From Wenzhouxiangella sp. XN79A (lineage in GTDB: Bacteria; Pseudomonadota; Gammaproteobacteria; Xanthomonadales; Wenzhouxiangellaceae): a stretch of DNA of 64,000 nt. The stretch spans positions 1 through 64,000 of the forward strand of contig NZ_JAAWWS010000142.1 of NCBI RefSeq assembly GCF_012272825.1, in the 5' to 3' direction. Of this stretch, positions 29,528 to 37,680 are shown one piece after another. A program made the translations under genes and the position numbers. The notes below the pieces were generated by a model. The model had not been told where the DNA came from and did not search any database. It saw only the letters and a program-made list of their open reading frames with translations. Each line of letters starts with the position of its first letter. Positions within the stretch are counted from its first letter, which is position 1.

Positions 29528-30535
29528 TCACAGGCCGAACACGGCCTCGGCCAGTGCAATGTACAGCGGGATGCCGATGGCGATGGCCACCGGTGTGCCG
29601 ATGCTGGTCGACGCCCCGATGTACGACGACGGGTTGGCCGACGGAATCGCCGCGCGCAGCGTCGGCGGGCCGGAGATATCGGAGCTCGATCCGGCCATCA
29701 CGGCCAGCAGCACCACGCCGCCCGGACTGAAGCCGGTCATGTAATGCGCAATGGTGCCGAGCCCGAATGCGATCAGGCCGTGGACCAGCGGCGCGAAGGC
29801 GCCGTAGACCACGTACCAGTGCGCTACGCGCCGCAGTTCGCTCAACCGCGTCCAGGCCTCCATGCCCATGGTCAGCATCAGGATCGACAGGAAGCCCCGG
29901 AACAGCGGGTCGTAGAAGCCCTCGAACACCCGTTCGGTATTCGTCAGCAGGCCGAGCAGCAGGCCCAGCAACAGCGCCGACAGGGCCGAGCCGCGCAGGC
30001 TGTCGAGAATGATCGCACCGGCATGGACCCGGGCTCGCTTGCCGCCTTCGGTCCTGGCGAAATACATGTTGGCCAGCAGGATCGCCAGGATCAGGGCCGG
30101 GATGTCCATGAACGGATACAGTGCCGGCACCCAGGCCTCGAAGCCGACCTCCTGTTCTTCGAGCATGACCATGGCGGCGGCCAGCGTCGAGGCGCTGACC
30201 GCACCGAACAGGCCGGCCGTGGCGATGCCGTCCTCGGTCCGCACGCCGGGCAGGCGGGCCAGCGTGAACCGACCGACCAGAACGATCGCGCAGCCGACCA
30301 CGAAGGCGATGACGGCGGGCAGCAGCATTTCGCCGAGATCGGCCTGGCGGATTTCCAGGCCGCCCTGCAGCCCGATGCGCATCAACAGCATGAACACACA
30401 GAACTTGTAGATCGCGTCGGGAATCTGCAGCTTGCTGCCGCAGGCGGCCAGCAGCATGCCACCGATCAGGAAGGCCAGGGCCGGGGACTGGAACTGGGTG
30501 ATCAGGCGGCCGAAGAAGTCGAGCAGCAGGTCCAT
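29528..30535 (-). CDS. sbtA: Sodium-dependent bicarbonate transporter SbtA
   Basis: The 335-residue protein has about ten transmembrane helices and SbtA/DUF897 family signatures. These include IPDAIYKFCVFMLLMRIGLQGG, GLFGAVSASTLAAAMVMLE, ALYPFMDIPALILAILLAN, VMAGSSSDISGPPTLRAA, and PSSYIGASTSIGTPVAIAIGIPLY, given here as landmarks only. SbtA is a high-affinity sodium-driven bicarbonate importer first known from cyanobacteria. In a heterotroph it would feed carboxylases or anaplerosis. It is paired with sbtB and divergent from a LysR gene. Confidence 0.92.
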   Translation of the reverse strand: MDLLLDFFGRLITQFQSPALAFLIGGMLLAACGSKLQIPDAIYKFCVFMLLMRIGLQGGLEIRQADLGEMLLPAVIAFVVGCAIVLVGRFTLARLPGVRTEDGIATAGLFGAVSASTLAAAMVMLEEQEVGFEAWVPALYPFMDIPALILAILLANMYFARTEGGKRARVHAGAIILDSLRGSALSALLLGLLLGLLTNTERVFEGFYDPLFRGFLSILMLTMGMEAWTRLSELRRVAHWYVVYGAFAPLVHGLIAFGLGTIAHYMTGFSPGGVVLLAVMAGSSSDISGPPTLRAAIPSANPSSYIGASTSIGTPVAIAIGIPLYIALAEAVFGL

Positions 30536-30654
30536 CGCGGGGCTCCGTGGGTCGTTCGTGTCGGCTGCGCATGTTGCCCGCGGTCTGTTATTCAGTAAAA
30601 TAGATTTAAATATAGTTAATGTTCTATAAAAAAGAACGATTGTCGAGAACGGTC
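30536..30654. promoter_or_regulatory. Divergent sbtA / LysR control region
   Basis: The gap between the divergent genes is sharply AT-rich in an otherwise GC-rich window (about 30585-30635). It contains GTTCTATAAAAAAGAAC (30621-30637), a 5-bp inverted repeat with a seven-base spacer, and TATTCAGTAAAATA upstream. Both are plausible LysR-type operator half-sites. The arrangement fits a LysR protein that controls sbtAB and itself. Confidence 0.55.
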
Positions 30655-31542
30655 ATGAGAACGGAACGACTCCGTCGCCTGAACTTCCGCCACCTGCACT
30701 ACTTCTGGGTCGTCGCCCGGGAGCAGCACCTGACCCGGGCGGCCGAGCGGCTGCACGTATCGCAGTCGGCGATCTCGACCCAGATCCGCCAGCTCGAAGA
30801 GGAGCTGGGCCATGCGCTGTTCCTGCGCGAAGGGCGCTCGCTGCAGCTGACCGAAGTCGGGACGCTGGTGCTCGGTTACGCCGACAGCATCTTCAATCTC
30901 GGCGCGGAACTCATGGAGACGGTGCGGGCTGGCGAGGGGCAGGACCTGCCCGAGCTGCGGGTCGGCGCCGTGGCGACCCTGTCACGCAACTTCCAGCAGA
31001 ACCTGCTGCGACCGGTGATCGGCGATGAGCACCTTCACCTGGTGATCGAGTCGGCCAGCCTGGCCGAACTGATCGAACGGTTGCGGGTGCACAGGCTCGA
31101 CCTGATCCTGTCCAACCGTCCGGTGACCTCCGACGACCACGTGGCGCTGAGCTGCCGGCGCCTGGATCGGCAGTCGGTCTGCCTGGTCGGCCCGCCGCGG
31201 GCGGGGCGACCGTTCCGATTTCCGGACGACCTGCCCGGCACGCCGCTGCTGCTGCCGGGCCGAAGCAGCGAGATCCGCAGCCAGTTCGACCTGAAGTGCG
31301 AGGAGCTCGGGGTCGTGCCGCGGATTCTGGCCGAGGTCGACGACATGGCCATGCTGCGCCTGCTCGCGCGCGACTCCGGCGCGGTCGCGATGGTGCCGGA
31401 GGTCGTGGTCCAGGACGAGCTGGGGCAGGGGCTGCTGCAGAAGTACGGCGAAGTGCCCGATGTGCATGAGCATTTCTATGCGATCACCGCGCGGCGGCAC
31501 TTCCGCTCGGCGGCGCTGAAAGCGGTGCTCGGCGAGACATGA
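30655..31542 (+). CDS. LysR family transcriptional regulator (NhaR-like), probable sbtAB regulator
   Basis: The product has an N-terminal winged helix-turn-helix with NFRHLHYFWVVAREQHLTRA and LHVSQSAISTQIRQLEEELG (key parts HLHYFWVV and SQSAISTQI), then a LysR substrate-binding domain. It is closest in pattern to NhaR-like regulators. Divergent orientation to sbtA strongly suggests that it controls bicarbonate uptake. Two starts are possible: ATG 30619 (307 residues) and ATG 30655 (295 residues). I prefer the second because an operator-like palindrome overlaps the first. Confidence 0.9.
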   Translation: MRTERLRRLNFRHLHYFWVVAREQHLTRAAERLHVSQSAISTQIRQLEEELGHALFLREGRSLQLTEVGTLVLGYADSIFNLGAELMETVRAGEGQDLPELRVGAVATLSRNFQQNLLRPVIGDEHLHLVIESASLAELIERLRVHRLDLILSNRPVTSDDHVALSCRRLDRQSVCLVGPPRAGRPFRFPDDLPGTPLLLPGRSSEIRSQFDLKCEELGVVPRILAEVDDMAMLRLLARDSGAVAMVPEVVVQDELGQGLLQKYGEVPDVHEHFYAITARRHFRSAALKAVLGET

Positions 31543-31570
31543 TGCTCGGACCGCCCACGGGGCCCGGGCG

Positions 31571-31891
31571 TCAATCCGGTTCGCGGAATGCCGGCGGGGA
31601 GGTCGCTTCGATGACGGTGGCCGGCTGGGGAATCGCATAGGCGTGCGAGGTGTCCGGCGGAATGACGAAGGAATCCCCTTCGACCAGTTCCAGGGTTTCG
31701 CCGTCGACGATCAGCACGATCTTGCCTTTGGCGACGTAGCCGACGATTTCGTAGGGCCGGGTGCGCTCGGCCTTCTTCGCGGTCATGTGATCCTTCCAGA
31801 TCCTCAGGCCGCATCGCTTGCCCCGGGCCAGCTGGAGATCGCCCAGCGGACCCTGCTCGATGTGTTCACTCCTGAGCACGTCATGGCTCAT
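31571..31891 (-). CDS. Small cupin-domain protein
   Basis: The 106-residue protein is a single-domain cupin: GEMVGYVAKGK-like strand (here YEIVGYVAKGKIVLIVDGE), LVEGDSFVIPPDTSHAYAIP with the late cupin histidine, and a short tail. The first metal motif is degenerate. The fold suggests ligand binding or a small isomerase/dioxygenase role; it cannot be assigned further. The ATG at 31891 with a GGAG site is preferred over a frame reaching 31984. It is convergent with the LysR gene. Confidence 0.8.
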   Translation of the reverse strand: MSHDVLRSEHIEQGPLGDLQLARGKRCGLRIWKDHMTAKKAERTRPYEIVGYVAKGKIVLIVDGETLELVEGDSFVIPPDTSHAYAIPQPATVIEATSPPAFREPD

Positions 31892-32031
31892 CGATTGCTC
31901 CGGCTTCGAGTTCGCCTTCACCCTAACAAGGCGATGCCGGTGGGCGTGATCGTCCCGTGAAGGGCTCGCGCTCCGGGGGGGCACGAGGCGAACGTTGCAC
32001 TCCAGCGAAACAGATGGCCCCGCGCTGGAGC

Positions 32032-32406
32032 TCAGGGCAGGAATCGGCGCGCGTTTTCGAGATAGCGTTGACCGAGTTCGCGGGCCCGCTCGGTGTCGGC
32101 GCCTTCCGAGGCCAGGTGAAGTTCCTCGAGCTGTTCTTCGAGCCGGTCGTATTCCTCGTCGATGCGCTCCAGCGCGTTTTCCAGCGTGTAGGTGAGTTCG
32201 TGCACGGCAGCGAGATCGGCCGGGGTCAGTTCGCCGCGGGCCAGCACGTCGTCGATGCGTGCGGTGGTTTCGGCGAAATTCTGCCGGGCCTGCTCCAGTG
32301 ATTCCGACGGCGCGCCGCGGAAATGATCCGGGCGCTCGTCGGCCAGGATCGCGGGGGCCGACAGAAGGGCCGTTGCGAACACGACGAAGGTGACGAAACG
32401 CTGCAT
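32032..32406 (-). CDS. Small exported helical protein (DUF6746-like), Fur-box linked
   Basis: The 124-residue product has a signal peptide (cleavage ILA-DER) and a mature helical part starting ERPDHFRGAPSESLEQA, with LTYTLENALERIDEEYDRLEEQLEELHLASE in the middle (landmarks: LTYTLENAL and ELHLASE). I recall this pattern from DUF6746 proteins; function is unknown. A Fur-box-like operator lies 16 bases upstream of the ATG and next to a TACAAT -10 candidate. Iron-dependent repression is therefore likely, making an iron or heme stress role plausible. Confidence 0.72.
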   Translation of the reverse strand: MQRFVTFVVFATALLSAPAILADERPDHFRGAPSESLEQARQNFAETTARIDDVLARGELTPADLAAVHELTYTLENALERIDEEYDRLEEQLEELHLASEGADTERARELGQRYLENARRFLP

Positions 32407-32420
32407 GGGTGGACCTCGTT

Positions 32421-32450
32421 CAGATAATGAGAATCGTTCGTATCATTGTA
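32421..32450. promoter_or_regulatory. Fur-box-like operator
   Basis: GATAATGAGAATC at 32423 matches 12 of 13 positions of the first part of the classical Fur box. The whole reads AATGAGAAT...TATCATT as an inverted repeat (about 32426-32447). On the minus strand a TACAAT hexamer (32445-32450) overlaps its edge, placing the box at the promoter of the gene starting at 32406. It could also act on the plus-strand gene at 32615. Confidence 0.55.
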
Positions 32451-32614
32451 TCCTACCCGGAGGCCCGTGTCGCCACCAGGCCGGTCCAGCGCGCCGGCGG
32501 GCGCTCTTGATCTTGCAGTCGATCACCACAGTGATATGCTGTTTCCGGCCAGGGTCGAGCGGGCTCGGCCGTCGCTGTCATTCCACCAATGCAATTGCAC
32601 TCACGGAGTTGTCC

Positions 32615-33157
32615 ATGAAGCGTGTCCTGCTTGTTGTTCTCTTTCTCGGTGTGGCGTCTTCGGCCGTCGCCCAACCCCAGACGTTCGAGTTCTTCCAGAC
32701 CGGCTTTGCCGAGGGTGCCATGGTGACGGGGTCGTTCACCGGCGAGGACCTCGACTCGAACGGGCAATTGAGCGCCTTCGACAGCGAAATTACCGACTTC
32801 CAGATGGCGTTCTCCGGAAATTCGATCGTGGCCGGCTTCACGCTCGGTTTCGCTGACCTCCAGGGCTTGGTGTACGACCTCGACGGCGGTCCGCTCGGCG
32901 ACGGGCTGACGCTGGATGTCGAAGGGATCGGTGCCGGAGGAAATGACGGCTTTTCCTACGCCGCAGGCCCCGGCCCGGTCGCCGAGTGCGGTATCGGCGT
33001 CGACTGCGCCGTTGTATCCGACGGCACCAATGAGGACGTCAGCCAGGAATTCGTCCAGATCGGCGCACCTGCGGCAACGCCGGTGCCGGTACCCGGATGG
33101 GCGTATCTGATGATGGTGCTGCTGCTCGCCGCGGTCGGACTACGCTCGCTGCGCTGA
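32615..33157 (+). CDS. Exported protein with PEP/IPTL-CTERM-like C-terminal tail
   Basis: The ATG at 32615 (GGAG upstream) starts a 180-residue protein. It has a signal peptide (SSAVA-QPQ) and a beta-sandwich-like body: FEFFQTGFAEGAMVTGSFTGEDLDSNG and ITDFQMAFSGN, patterns common in PEP-CTERM proteins. The C-terminal tail is PVPVPGWAYLM, followed by a hydrophobic helix and the basic LRSLR end. This is the tripartite layout of PEP-CTERM/IPTL-CTERM sorting signals, with a VPGW variant of the motif. It is probably delivered to the outer surface by an exosortase-type enzyme encoded elsewhere. Confidence 0.78.
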   Translation: MKRVLLVVLFLGVASSAVAQPQTFEFFQTGFAEGAMVTGSFTGEDLDSNGQLSAFDSEITDFQMAFSGNSIVAGFTLGFADLQGLVYDLDGGPLGDGLTLDVEGIGAGGNDGFSYAAGPGPVAECGIGVDCAVVSDGTNEDVSQEFVQIGAPAATPVPVPGWAYLMMVLLLAAVGLRSLR

Positions 33158-33179
33158 GGTCTGCCTGAGTGATCGTTCG

Positions 33180-34055
33180 ATGACGCCTTCGCCCGCGCAT
33201 CGCCGATCGATGCCCTCGAAGCGGACAGTTGCGGTGCTGCTGTGCGGCGCGCTGATCGGTTGCTCCGGAGGTGACGGCGACGCGCCGGCGTCGTCCGATC
33301 GCGCCGTGAGCGCACCGTCAGCCGATCGCGAATCCGGCGATTTCGCATCCCCGACGCCGGCCGATTCCAGCCGGCTGTCGCTGGACTGGTCCGGCACGTA
33401 TTCCGGCATCGAGCCTTGCCCGGATTGCCCGGATACCGCGGTGACGGTCACGCTGTCGGACGACGGCCGGTTCGAACGAACCTTGCGTCCTCTGAGCGAT
33501 TCGCCGGTCCCGGACATCCATAGGGGACGTTTCGAGTGGAACGACCGGGGAAGCGCCGTGACGCTGATCCCGGACGACGGTGATCCGGCCTACTACCAGG
33601 TCGGCGAGCATCGCCTGTTCCTGCTCGACGGGCAGGGCGAGCGCGTCGTGACCGAGAGCGGTGCCAACGTCGTGCTCGACCAGCACCTGGGAGATCCGCG
33701 CATCGAAGGACGCCGCTGGCGCCTGGTGGAGCTGGGCGGCGCGCCGGTCGACGCCGAAGGCCTGCGCGAGCGGCCGTACTTCGAACTCGATCCGGAGGAC
33801 GATCGCGTGCACGGCAACGCGTCGTGCAACATGTTCAACGGCGCCTACGCGATCAGGAGCGGCCAGCGGATCACCTTCGGCCCGAACCTGGCCATGACGA
33901 TGATGGCGTGCCCGGACATGGCGGTCGAAGACCGCTTCACCGACGTGCTGACCTCCGCCGACAGTTTCAGCGTGGGCGCGAATGGGGCACTGACGCTGAA
34001 CCGGGCCCGGATGGCGCCGCTGGCACGGTTCGAGGCGGTCGATTCCGACGGGTGA
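33180..34055 (+). CDS. NlpE-like / META domain lipoprotein
   Basis: The 291-residue lipoprotein has lipobox ALIGC and a Ser/Asp/Pro-rich linker. An NlpE N-terminal-like beta-barrel (WSGTYSGIEPCPDCPDT, with the C-x-x-C typical of NlpE) precedes a C-terminal META/HslJ-like domain (GRRWRLVELGGAPV, GNASCNMFNGAY, TMMACPDM). NlpE relatives sense envelope or copper stress, and META domains occur in heat- or antibiotic-stress lipoproteins. The fusion suggests an outer-membrane stress lipoprotein. An alternative ATG at 33210 is possible. It follows the preceding gene by 22 bases on the same strand and may share its transcript. Confidence 0.85.
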   Translation: MTPSPAHRRSMPSKRTVAVLLCGALIGCSGGDGDAPASSDRAVSAPSADRESGDFASPTPADSSRLSLDWSGTYSGIEPCPDCPDTAVTVTLSDDGRFERTLRPLSDSPVPDIHRGRFEWNDRGSAVTLIPDDGDPAYYQVGEHRLFLLDGQGERVVTESGANVVLDQHLGDPRIEGRRWRLVELGGAPVDAEGLRERPYFELDPEDDRVHGNASCNMFNGAYAIRSGQRITFGPNLAMTMMACPDMAVEDRFTDVLTSADSFSVGANGALTLNRARMAPLARFEAVDSDG

Positions 34056-34109
34056 GCCCGCGCGCGATCGGCTGCTGCGCCGTTGCGGTCGGCGGCGGTG
34101 CAGCGTCGG

Positions 34110-36695
34110 TCAAGGCTGCGGCGTCTCGAAGCCGTCGGCGAAGATCGCGTCGAGGTCGATGCGGTAGATGTCCTGTTCGCCGTTGACCATGGCGGGGACC
34201 AGGTTGCTCGCCAGGCTGACCACGTAGATCACGCGGCCGCCGGGCTCGATGGCGGCAGGCTCCAGCCAGTCGTCCGGCGGAGCGCCGTCGACGGTGATCG
34301 GATCGACGCGGGTCGTGGCCTGGTCGAGACGGTGGTAGACGTACAGGGTGCCTTCCGGGTCGGCGCGCGCGACGGTCGGCTCGTCTCCCGTGTCGTCGGG
34401 AAGTCCTCCCGGGTCGATGAAGCGCCGGAACAGCACCGCGCTGCCGTCCGCCGCGAGGCGCGGTGTTCCGGAATCGTCGACCGGCACCGGGTTGCCGGCT
34501 TCGTCGACGCTGACCAGGGACGTGACGCCGGACTGTCGGTCGTGCAGGTAGATCGACGAGCCGGTCACCCCCGGGAAGGCCGGATCGAGATCGCTGGCCG
34601 ATGAGCGGAACGCGATCCAGCGGCCCGAGGCCGAGATCCGCGGCCGGTTGCTGGCACCGTTGCCCGGCTCGCCGCTCGGGGTGGAACTGATCAACTCGGT
34701 GACGCCGAGCTGGCGATCGCGCAGCCAGACCTGCTCGATTCCGAGCGGGCCGCCGGGATTCAGCAGGTCGGCCCGCGATGAAAACACCACGAAGCGGCCG
34801 GTGCCGCTGATGTCCGGATTCTCGCTGCGAGCATCGGCCTCGCTGCCGTCGATGTTGACGCTGACCCGCTCGGTGATTCCTGCGGCCAGCTCGCGGACGA
34901 AGATGTCGGCATCCCCGTTGCCGTCGCCGGGGACCAGGTTGCTGGCCGTGGAGCGGAACGCCACGGCGCTGCCGTCGGCCGAGAGTACCGGCAGCAGGCT
35001 GTCGGCGTCGGCTTCGTCGCCGCTCGAGGAGACGCTGATCCGCACGATCTGACCCGCGGCGATGTCGCGAACGAACACGTCTTCATCGTTGTTCGTATCG
35101 CCGGGCACCAGGTTCGGCGAGCGGCTCAGGAAGGCGAGGCGATTGCCGTCGGCGCTGAGCGACGGATCGGAAGCCGGAAAGGAAAGCCGCTCCGGTTCAC
35201 CGTCGAAACCCAGCGAGGCGACTTCGAGCGCACCCGTCGCCAGGTTCAGCCGGACGATCTGCGTGCCGCCGGGCGAGGCCCCGATGAGGTTTCCGGCATC
35301 CGACCGGAAGGCCAGGAAGGCGCCTCCGGCCGCGATCGCGGGCTTGAGGCTGCTGCCATTGCCGATCGGTACCGGCACTGGCGGGCTTGCCCGGGACACC
35401 ACGGTCGTTCCCTCGCGCGCGGCACCGGTCGGTGTGGCGGTGGAAAACGGCTCGAGCATCAGCTGCAGGTGGCCGATTTCGGGTGGAATCAGGGGGTGGG
35501 CGGTGGTCCGGTAGGCCACCCAGCCCTCGTTTCCGGTGCTGGTGATGCAGGGCGTCTGGGGAAACGCCGCGTCGGCCGCGAACCGGGTCAGCGTGTCGGA
35601 CTGGCGGTCGTAGAGATGGAGCCGGCGTTCGATGCCCGTGAGCCCCGGAAGGAGGTTGTCGGCTTCCGATTCGAACACCACGAAGCGTCCGTCCGGGCTG
35701 ATGGCGGGGCGCCTCGAGGGGGCGTTGCCGCCGATCCCGTCGACGTCTTCGCTGATCCGGGTGGTGATGCCGGTCTCGATTTCGTGCAGGAAGATGTCGC
35801 GCTGTCCGTTCGTATCGAGCGCGACGAGGTTGGTCGCGTCGGACTCGAACGCGATCCAGCCCCCGTCGCCGGAAATCCGGGCCAGTTCCGATTCCCCGTC
35901 CGGTTCGGCACCGCCGATTCCCTCGATGCGTGTCGTCGTGCCGAGCGACAGGTCGCGCAGGAAGATGTCGCGCTCGCCGTTGGTGTCATCGACGACCAGG
36001 TTGGTCGCGGCGCTCTGGAAGGCCACCCGGCTGCCGTCGCCCGAGATCGTGGGCAGGCTCACCAGGTCGTCGGCACCTTGCCCGTCGATCCCGTCGCTGA
36101 CCCGGAGCGTGGTGCCCTGGGCGATGTCGCGCAGCCAGACCTGGTCGTCGGCCATGAACACGGCCAGGTTGCCGTCGCCGGACAGGTCCATCGGATCGGC
36201 ATTGGGCAGGTCGCTGCCGTCCGGTGCGAAGCTGATCGGCACCGTGGTTCCCGTGTCGAGGTCGCGCCGGAAGCCCTGGAACGCGCCGACGACGCCGAGG
36301 TTGCCGGCCCGGGAGTCGAACAGCACGTAGCGCCCGTCGCCGCTGATCGTCGGTCCGCCGGTGGAATCGTCGGCCTGTTCGCCGGCGCTGGTGCGACTGA
36401 CCAGCTGGAGCCCCGGGTCGCCGAGGTCGTGAACGAAGACGTCGAAGGTACCGTTGCGGTCGTCGGGGACGAGGTTGGAGGCGGAGCTGGAAAACACCAG
36501 CCGGCTGCCGTCGTCGGAAAACCCGCAGGAGTAGATCCCTCCGGAATTGTCGTTGCCGAACCCGTCGAAGAAGTCCGGGTCGACCGGTGCGGACACGAGC
36601 TGGACGGGCTGGGCAACGGCAACGACCGGGGCGATCAGTCCGGCGACCAGTCCGGCGACCAGCAGCAGGCGCTTCGACGAAAATCGTGGGTCCAT
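34110..36695 (-). CDS. Exported WD40-like (PD40/TolB-type) propeller protein with DGFE tail
   Basis: The 861-residue product has a signal peptide (cleavage VAVAQ-PVQ). About twelve repeats contain 'SPDGRFVVFESEADNL', 'SGDGSRVAFQSAATNLV' or 'SADGNRLAFLSRSPNLV', the classical WD40-like Pro/Asp-Gly propeller motif of TolB. Each repeat also has 'GDxNGxxDIFVRDL'. The C-terminus is DAIFADGFETPQP, with the recurring tail. It is likely an extracellular or surface beta-propeller of unknown ligand. Regular repeats and a normal start speak against decay. It is convergent with the NlpE-META gene. Confidence 0.88.
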   Translation of the reverse strand: MDPRFSSKRLLLVAGLVAGLIAPVVAVAQPVQLVSAPVDPDFFDGFGNDNSGGIYSCGFSDDGSRLVFSSSASNLVPDDRNGTFDVFVHDLGDPGLQLVSRTSAGEQADDSTGGPTISGDGRYVLFDSRAGNLGVVGAFQGFRRDLDTGTTVPISFAPDGSDLPNADPMDLSGDGNLAVFMADDQVWLRDIAQGTTLRVSDGIDGQGADDLVSLPTISGDGSRVAFQSAATNLVVDDTNGERDIFLRDLSLGTTTRIEGIGGAEPDGESELARISGDGGWIAFESDATNLVALDTNGQRDIFLHEIETGITTRISEDVDGIGGNAPSRRPAISPDGRFVVFESEADNLLPGLTGIERRLHLYDRQSDTLTRFAADAAFPQTPCITSTGNEGWVAYRTTAHPLIPPEIGHLQLMLEPFSTATPTGAAREGTTVVSRASPPVPVPIGNGSSLKPAIAAGGAFLAFRSDAGNLIGASPGGTQIVRLNLATGALEVASLGFDGEPERLSFPASDPSLSADGNRLAFLSRSPNLVPGDTNNDEDVFVRDIAAGQIVRISVSSSGDEADADSLLPVLSADGSAVAFRSTASNLVPGDGNGDADIFVRELAAGITERVSVNIDGSEADARSENPDISGTGRFVVFSSRADLLNPGGPLGIEQVWLRDRQLGVTELISSTPSGEPGNGASNRPRISASGRWIAFRSSASDLDPAFPGVTGSSIYLHDRQSGVTSLVSVDEAGNPVPVDDSGTPRLAADGSAVLFRRFIDPGGLPDDTGDEPTVARADPEGTLYVYHRLDQATTRVDPITVDGAPPDDWLEPAAIEPGGRVIYVVSLASNLVPAMVNGEQDIYRIDLDAIFADGFETPQP

Positions 36696-36831
36696 CTCCG
36701 AGGCTCCGGCTCCGCGCTTGCGGTATGCCGATTGGGTTCACGAAGACATACGGATCAGTGCATCGGAACCCTTCAATTCGATCGTGTGCCGGCCCGCTCG
36801 GTCCGGGACCGTTCGCCGCAGTTCGACCCGG

Positions 36832-37344
36832 TCAGCGCTGACCGAGCCAGATCGCGCCGTAGATGACCACGGAAAGCACGATGTACAGAAGGTCGATACG
36901 CTGGCGCTTCCGCTCGTCGCTGCGGGCCTTGAACACGTCGAGCACCATCTGGTGCAGCAGGAAGGTGTAGAGCACGTAGTAGAAGAACGGGATGAAGTGG
37001 ACTGCCGCCGAGAAGTCGCCGGCCTGCTTGCCGAACAGGGCCAGGATCCAGTCGATCTGGGCGTAGATGCCGAACAGGCCGAGGGCGGCGTTGATGAACA
37101 TCCAGCGCACCCGATCGACGCCGAACAGCGTGACGTAGAAGACCAGGTAGATCAGGCAGGCGAAGCCGCCGTGGAGATAGAGGAACCCGAGCTCCGGGCC
37201 GTCGCTGGCATAGGCCATGAAGAACCCGGAGACGCCGAACGCTCCCACGTGCAGCAGGAAGAACGGGTAGATCGTATACCAGGGGACGGTATCGCCCTTT
37301 TCGTACTTCTTCCCGTTGATGGTGATGCTGCCCTGGAGTTCCAT
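36832..37344 (-). CDS. Hypothetical four-helix membrane protein
   Basis: From the ATG at 37344 the 170-residue protein starts MELQGSITINGKKYEKGDTV. It has four or five hydrophobic segments (YPFFLLHVGAFGVSGFFMAY, CLIYLVFYVTLFGV, AALGLFGIYAQIDWILALFG, FIPFFYYVLYTFLLHQMVLD, LLYIVLSVVIYGAIWL; landmarks only). I do not recognise the family. An in-frame start at 37422 is possible but adds a non-conserved extension. It is a single gene between the propeller gene and the lectin-like gene. Confidence 0.7.
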   Translation of the reverse strand: MELQGSITINGKKYEKGDTVPWYTIYPFFLLHVGAFGVSGFFMAYASDGPELGFLYLHGGFACLIYLVFYVTLFGVDRVRWMFINAALGLFGIYAQIDWILALFGKQAGDFSAAVHFIPFFYYVLYTFLLHQMVLDVFKARSDERKRQRIDLLYIVLSVVIYGAIWLGQR

Positions 37345-37680
37345 GGACCCGATCCCGGTGGGTATCGATCCATAGTATGCCCAAGCGTCCCCGACCTGAT
37401 CGTCCGAAACGCGTTCGGTCACTGAACGCCTTGAAGCCGACCGAGACGGCAGTGTGGCCGAGTCGACAGCGCAAGGCGCGACCCGCCGCGAATGACAAGG
37501 CCTTTACTCGGGTCGGAACGTCGGGTCGGAACGTCGGGCCGGAACGCAGCACTGTCGACTCGGACGCACTCCGGAAGGGCGAGCCCGCTTTTCATCGCGA
37601 TCCGACGCGCTGAACGTTACAGGATCAACGACGGGGTACACTGGGCCGTCGCAGCGTCATTCCAACGGAGGTCGCGTGTC
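37345..37680. other. Divergent intergenic region with a decayed repeat
   Basis: No gene is supported. The interval contains a degraded, inverted copy of the 264-bp repeat and three tandem copies of the 13-mer GGGTCGGAACGTC (about 37510-37545). The ribosome site GGAGG for the next gene lies at its right end. Confidence 0.5.
37455..37600 (-). repeat. Degraded inverted copy of the 264-bp repeat (copy D)
   Basis: TCGACAGCGCAAGGCGCG and the following CCCGC-GAATG stretch match, on the opposite strand, the right half of copies A and B. GGAAGGGCGAGCC further on matches their centre. The terminal repeats are no longer recognisable. Confidence 0.55.
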
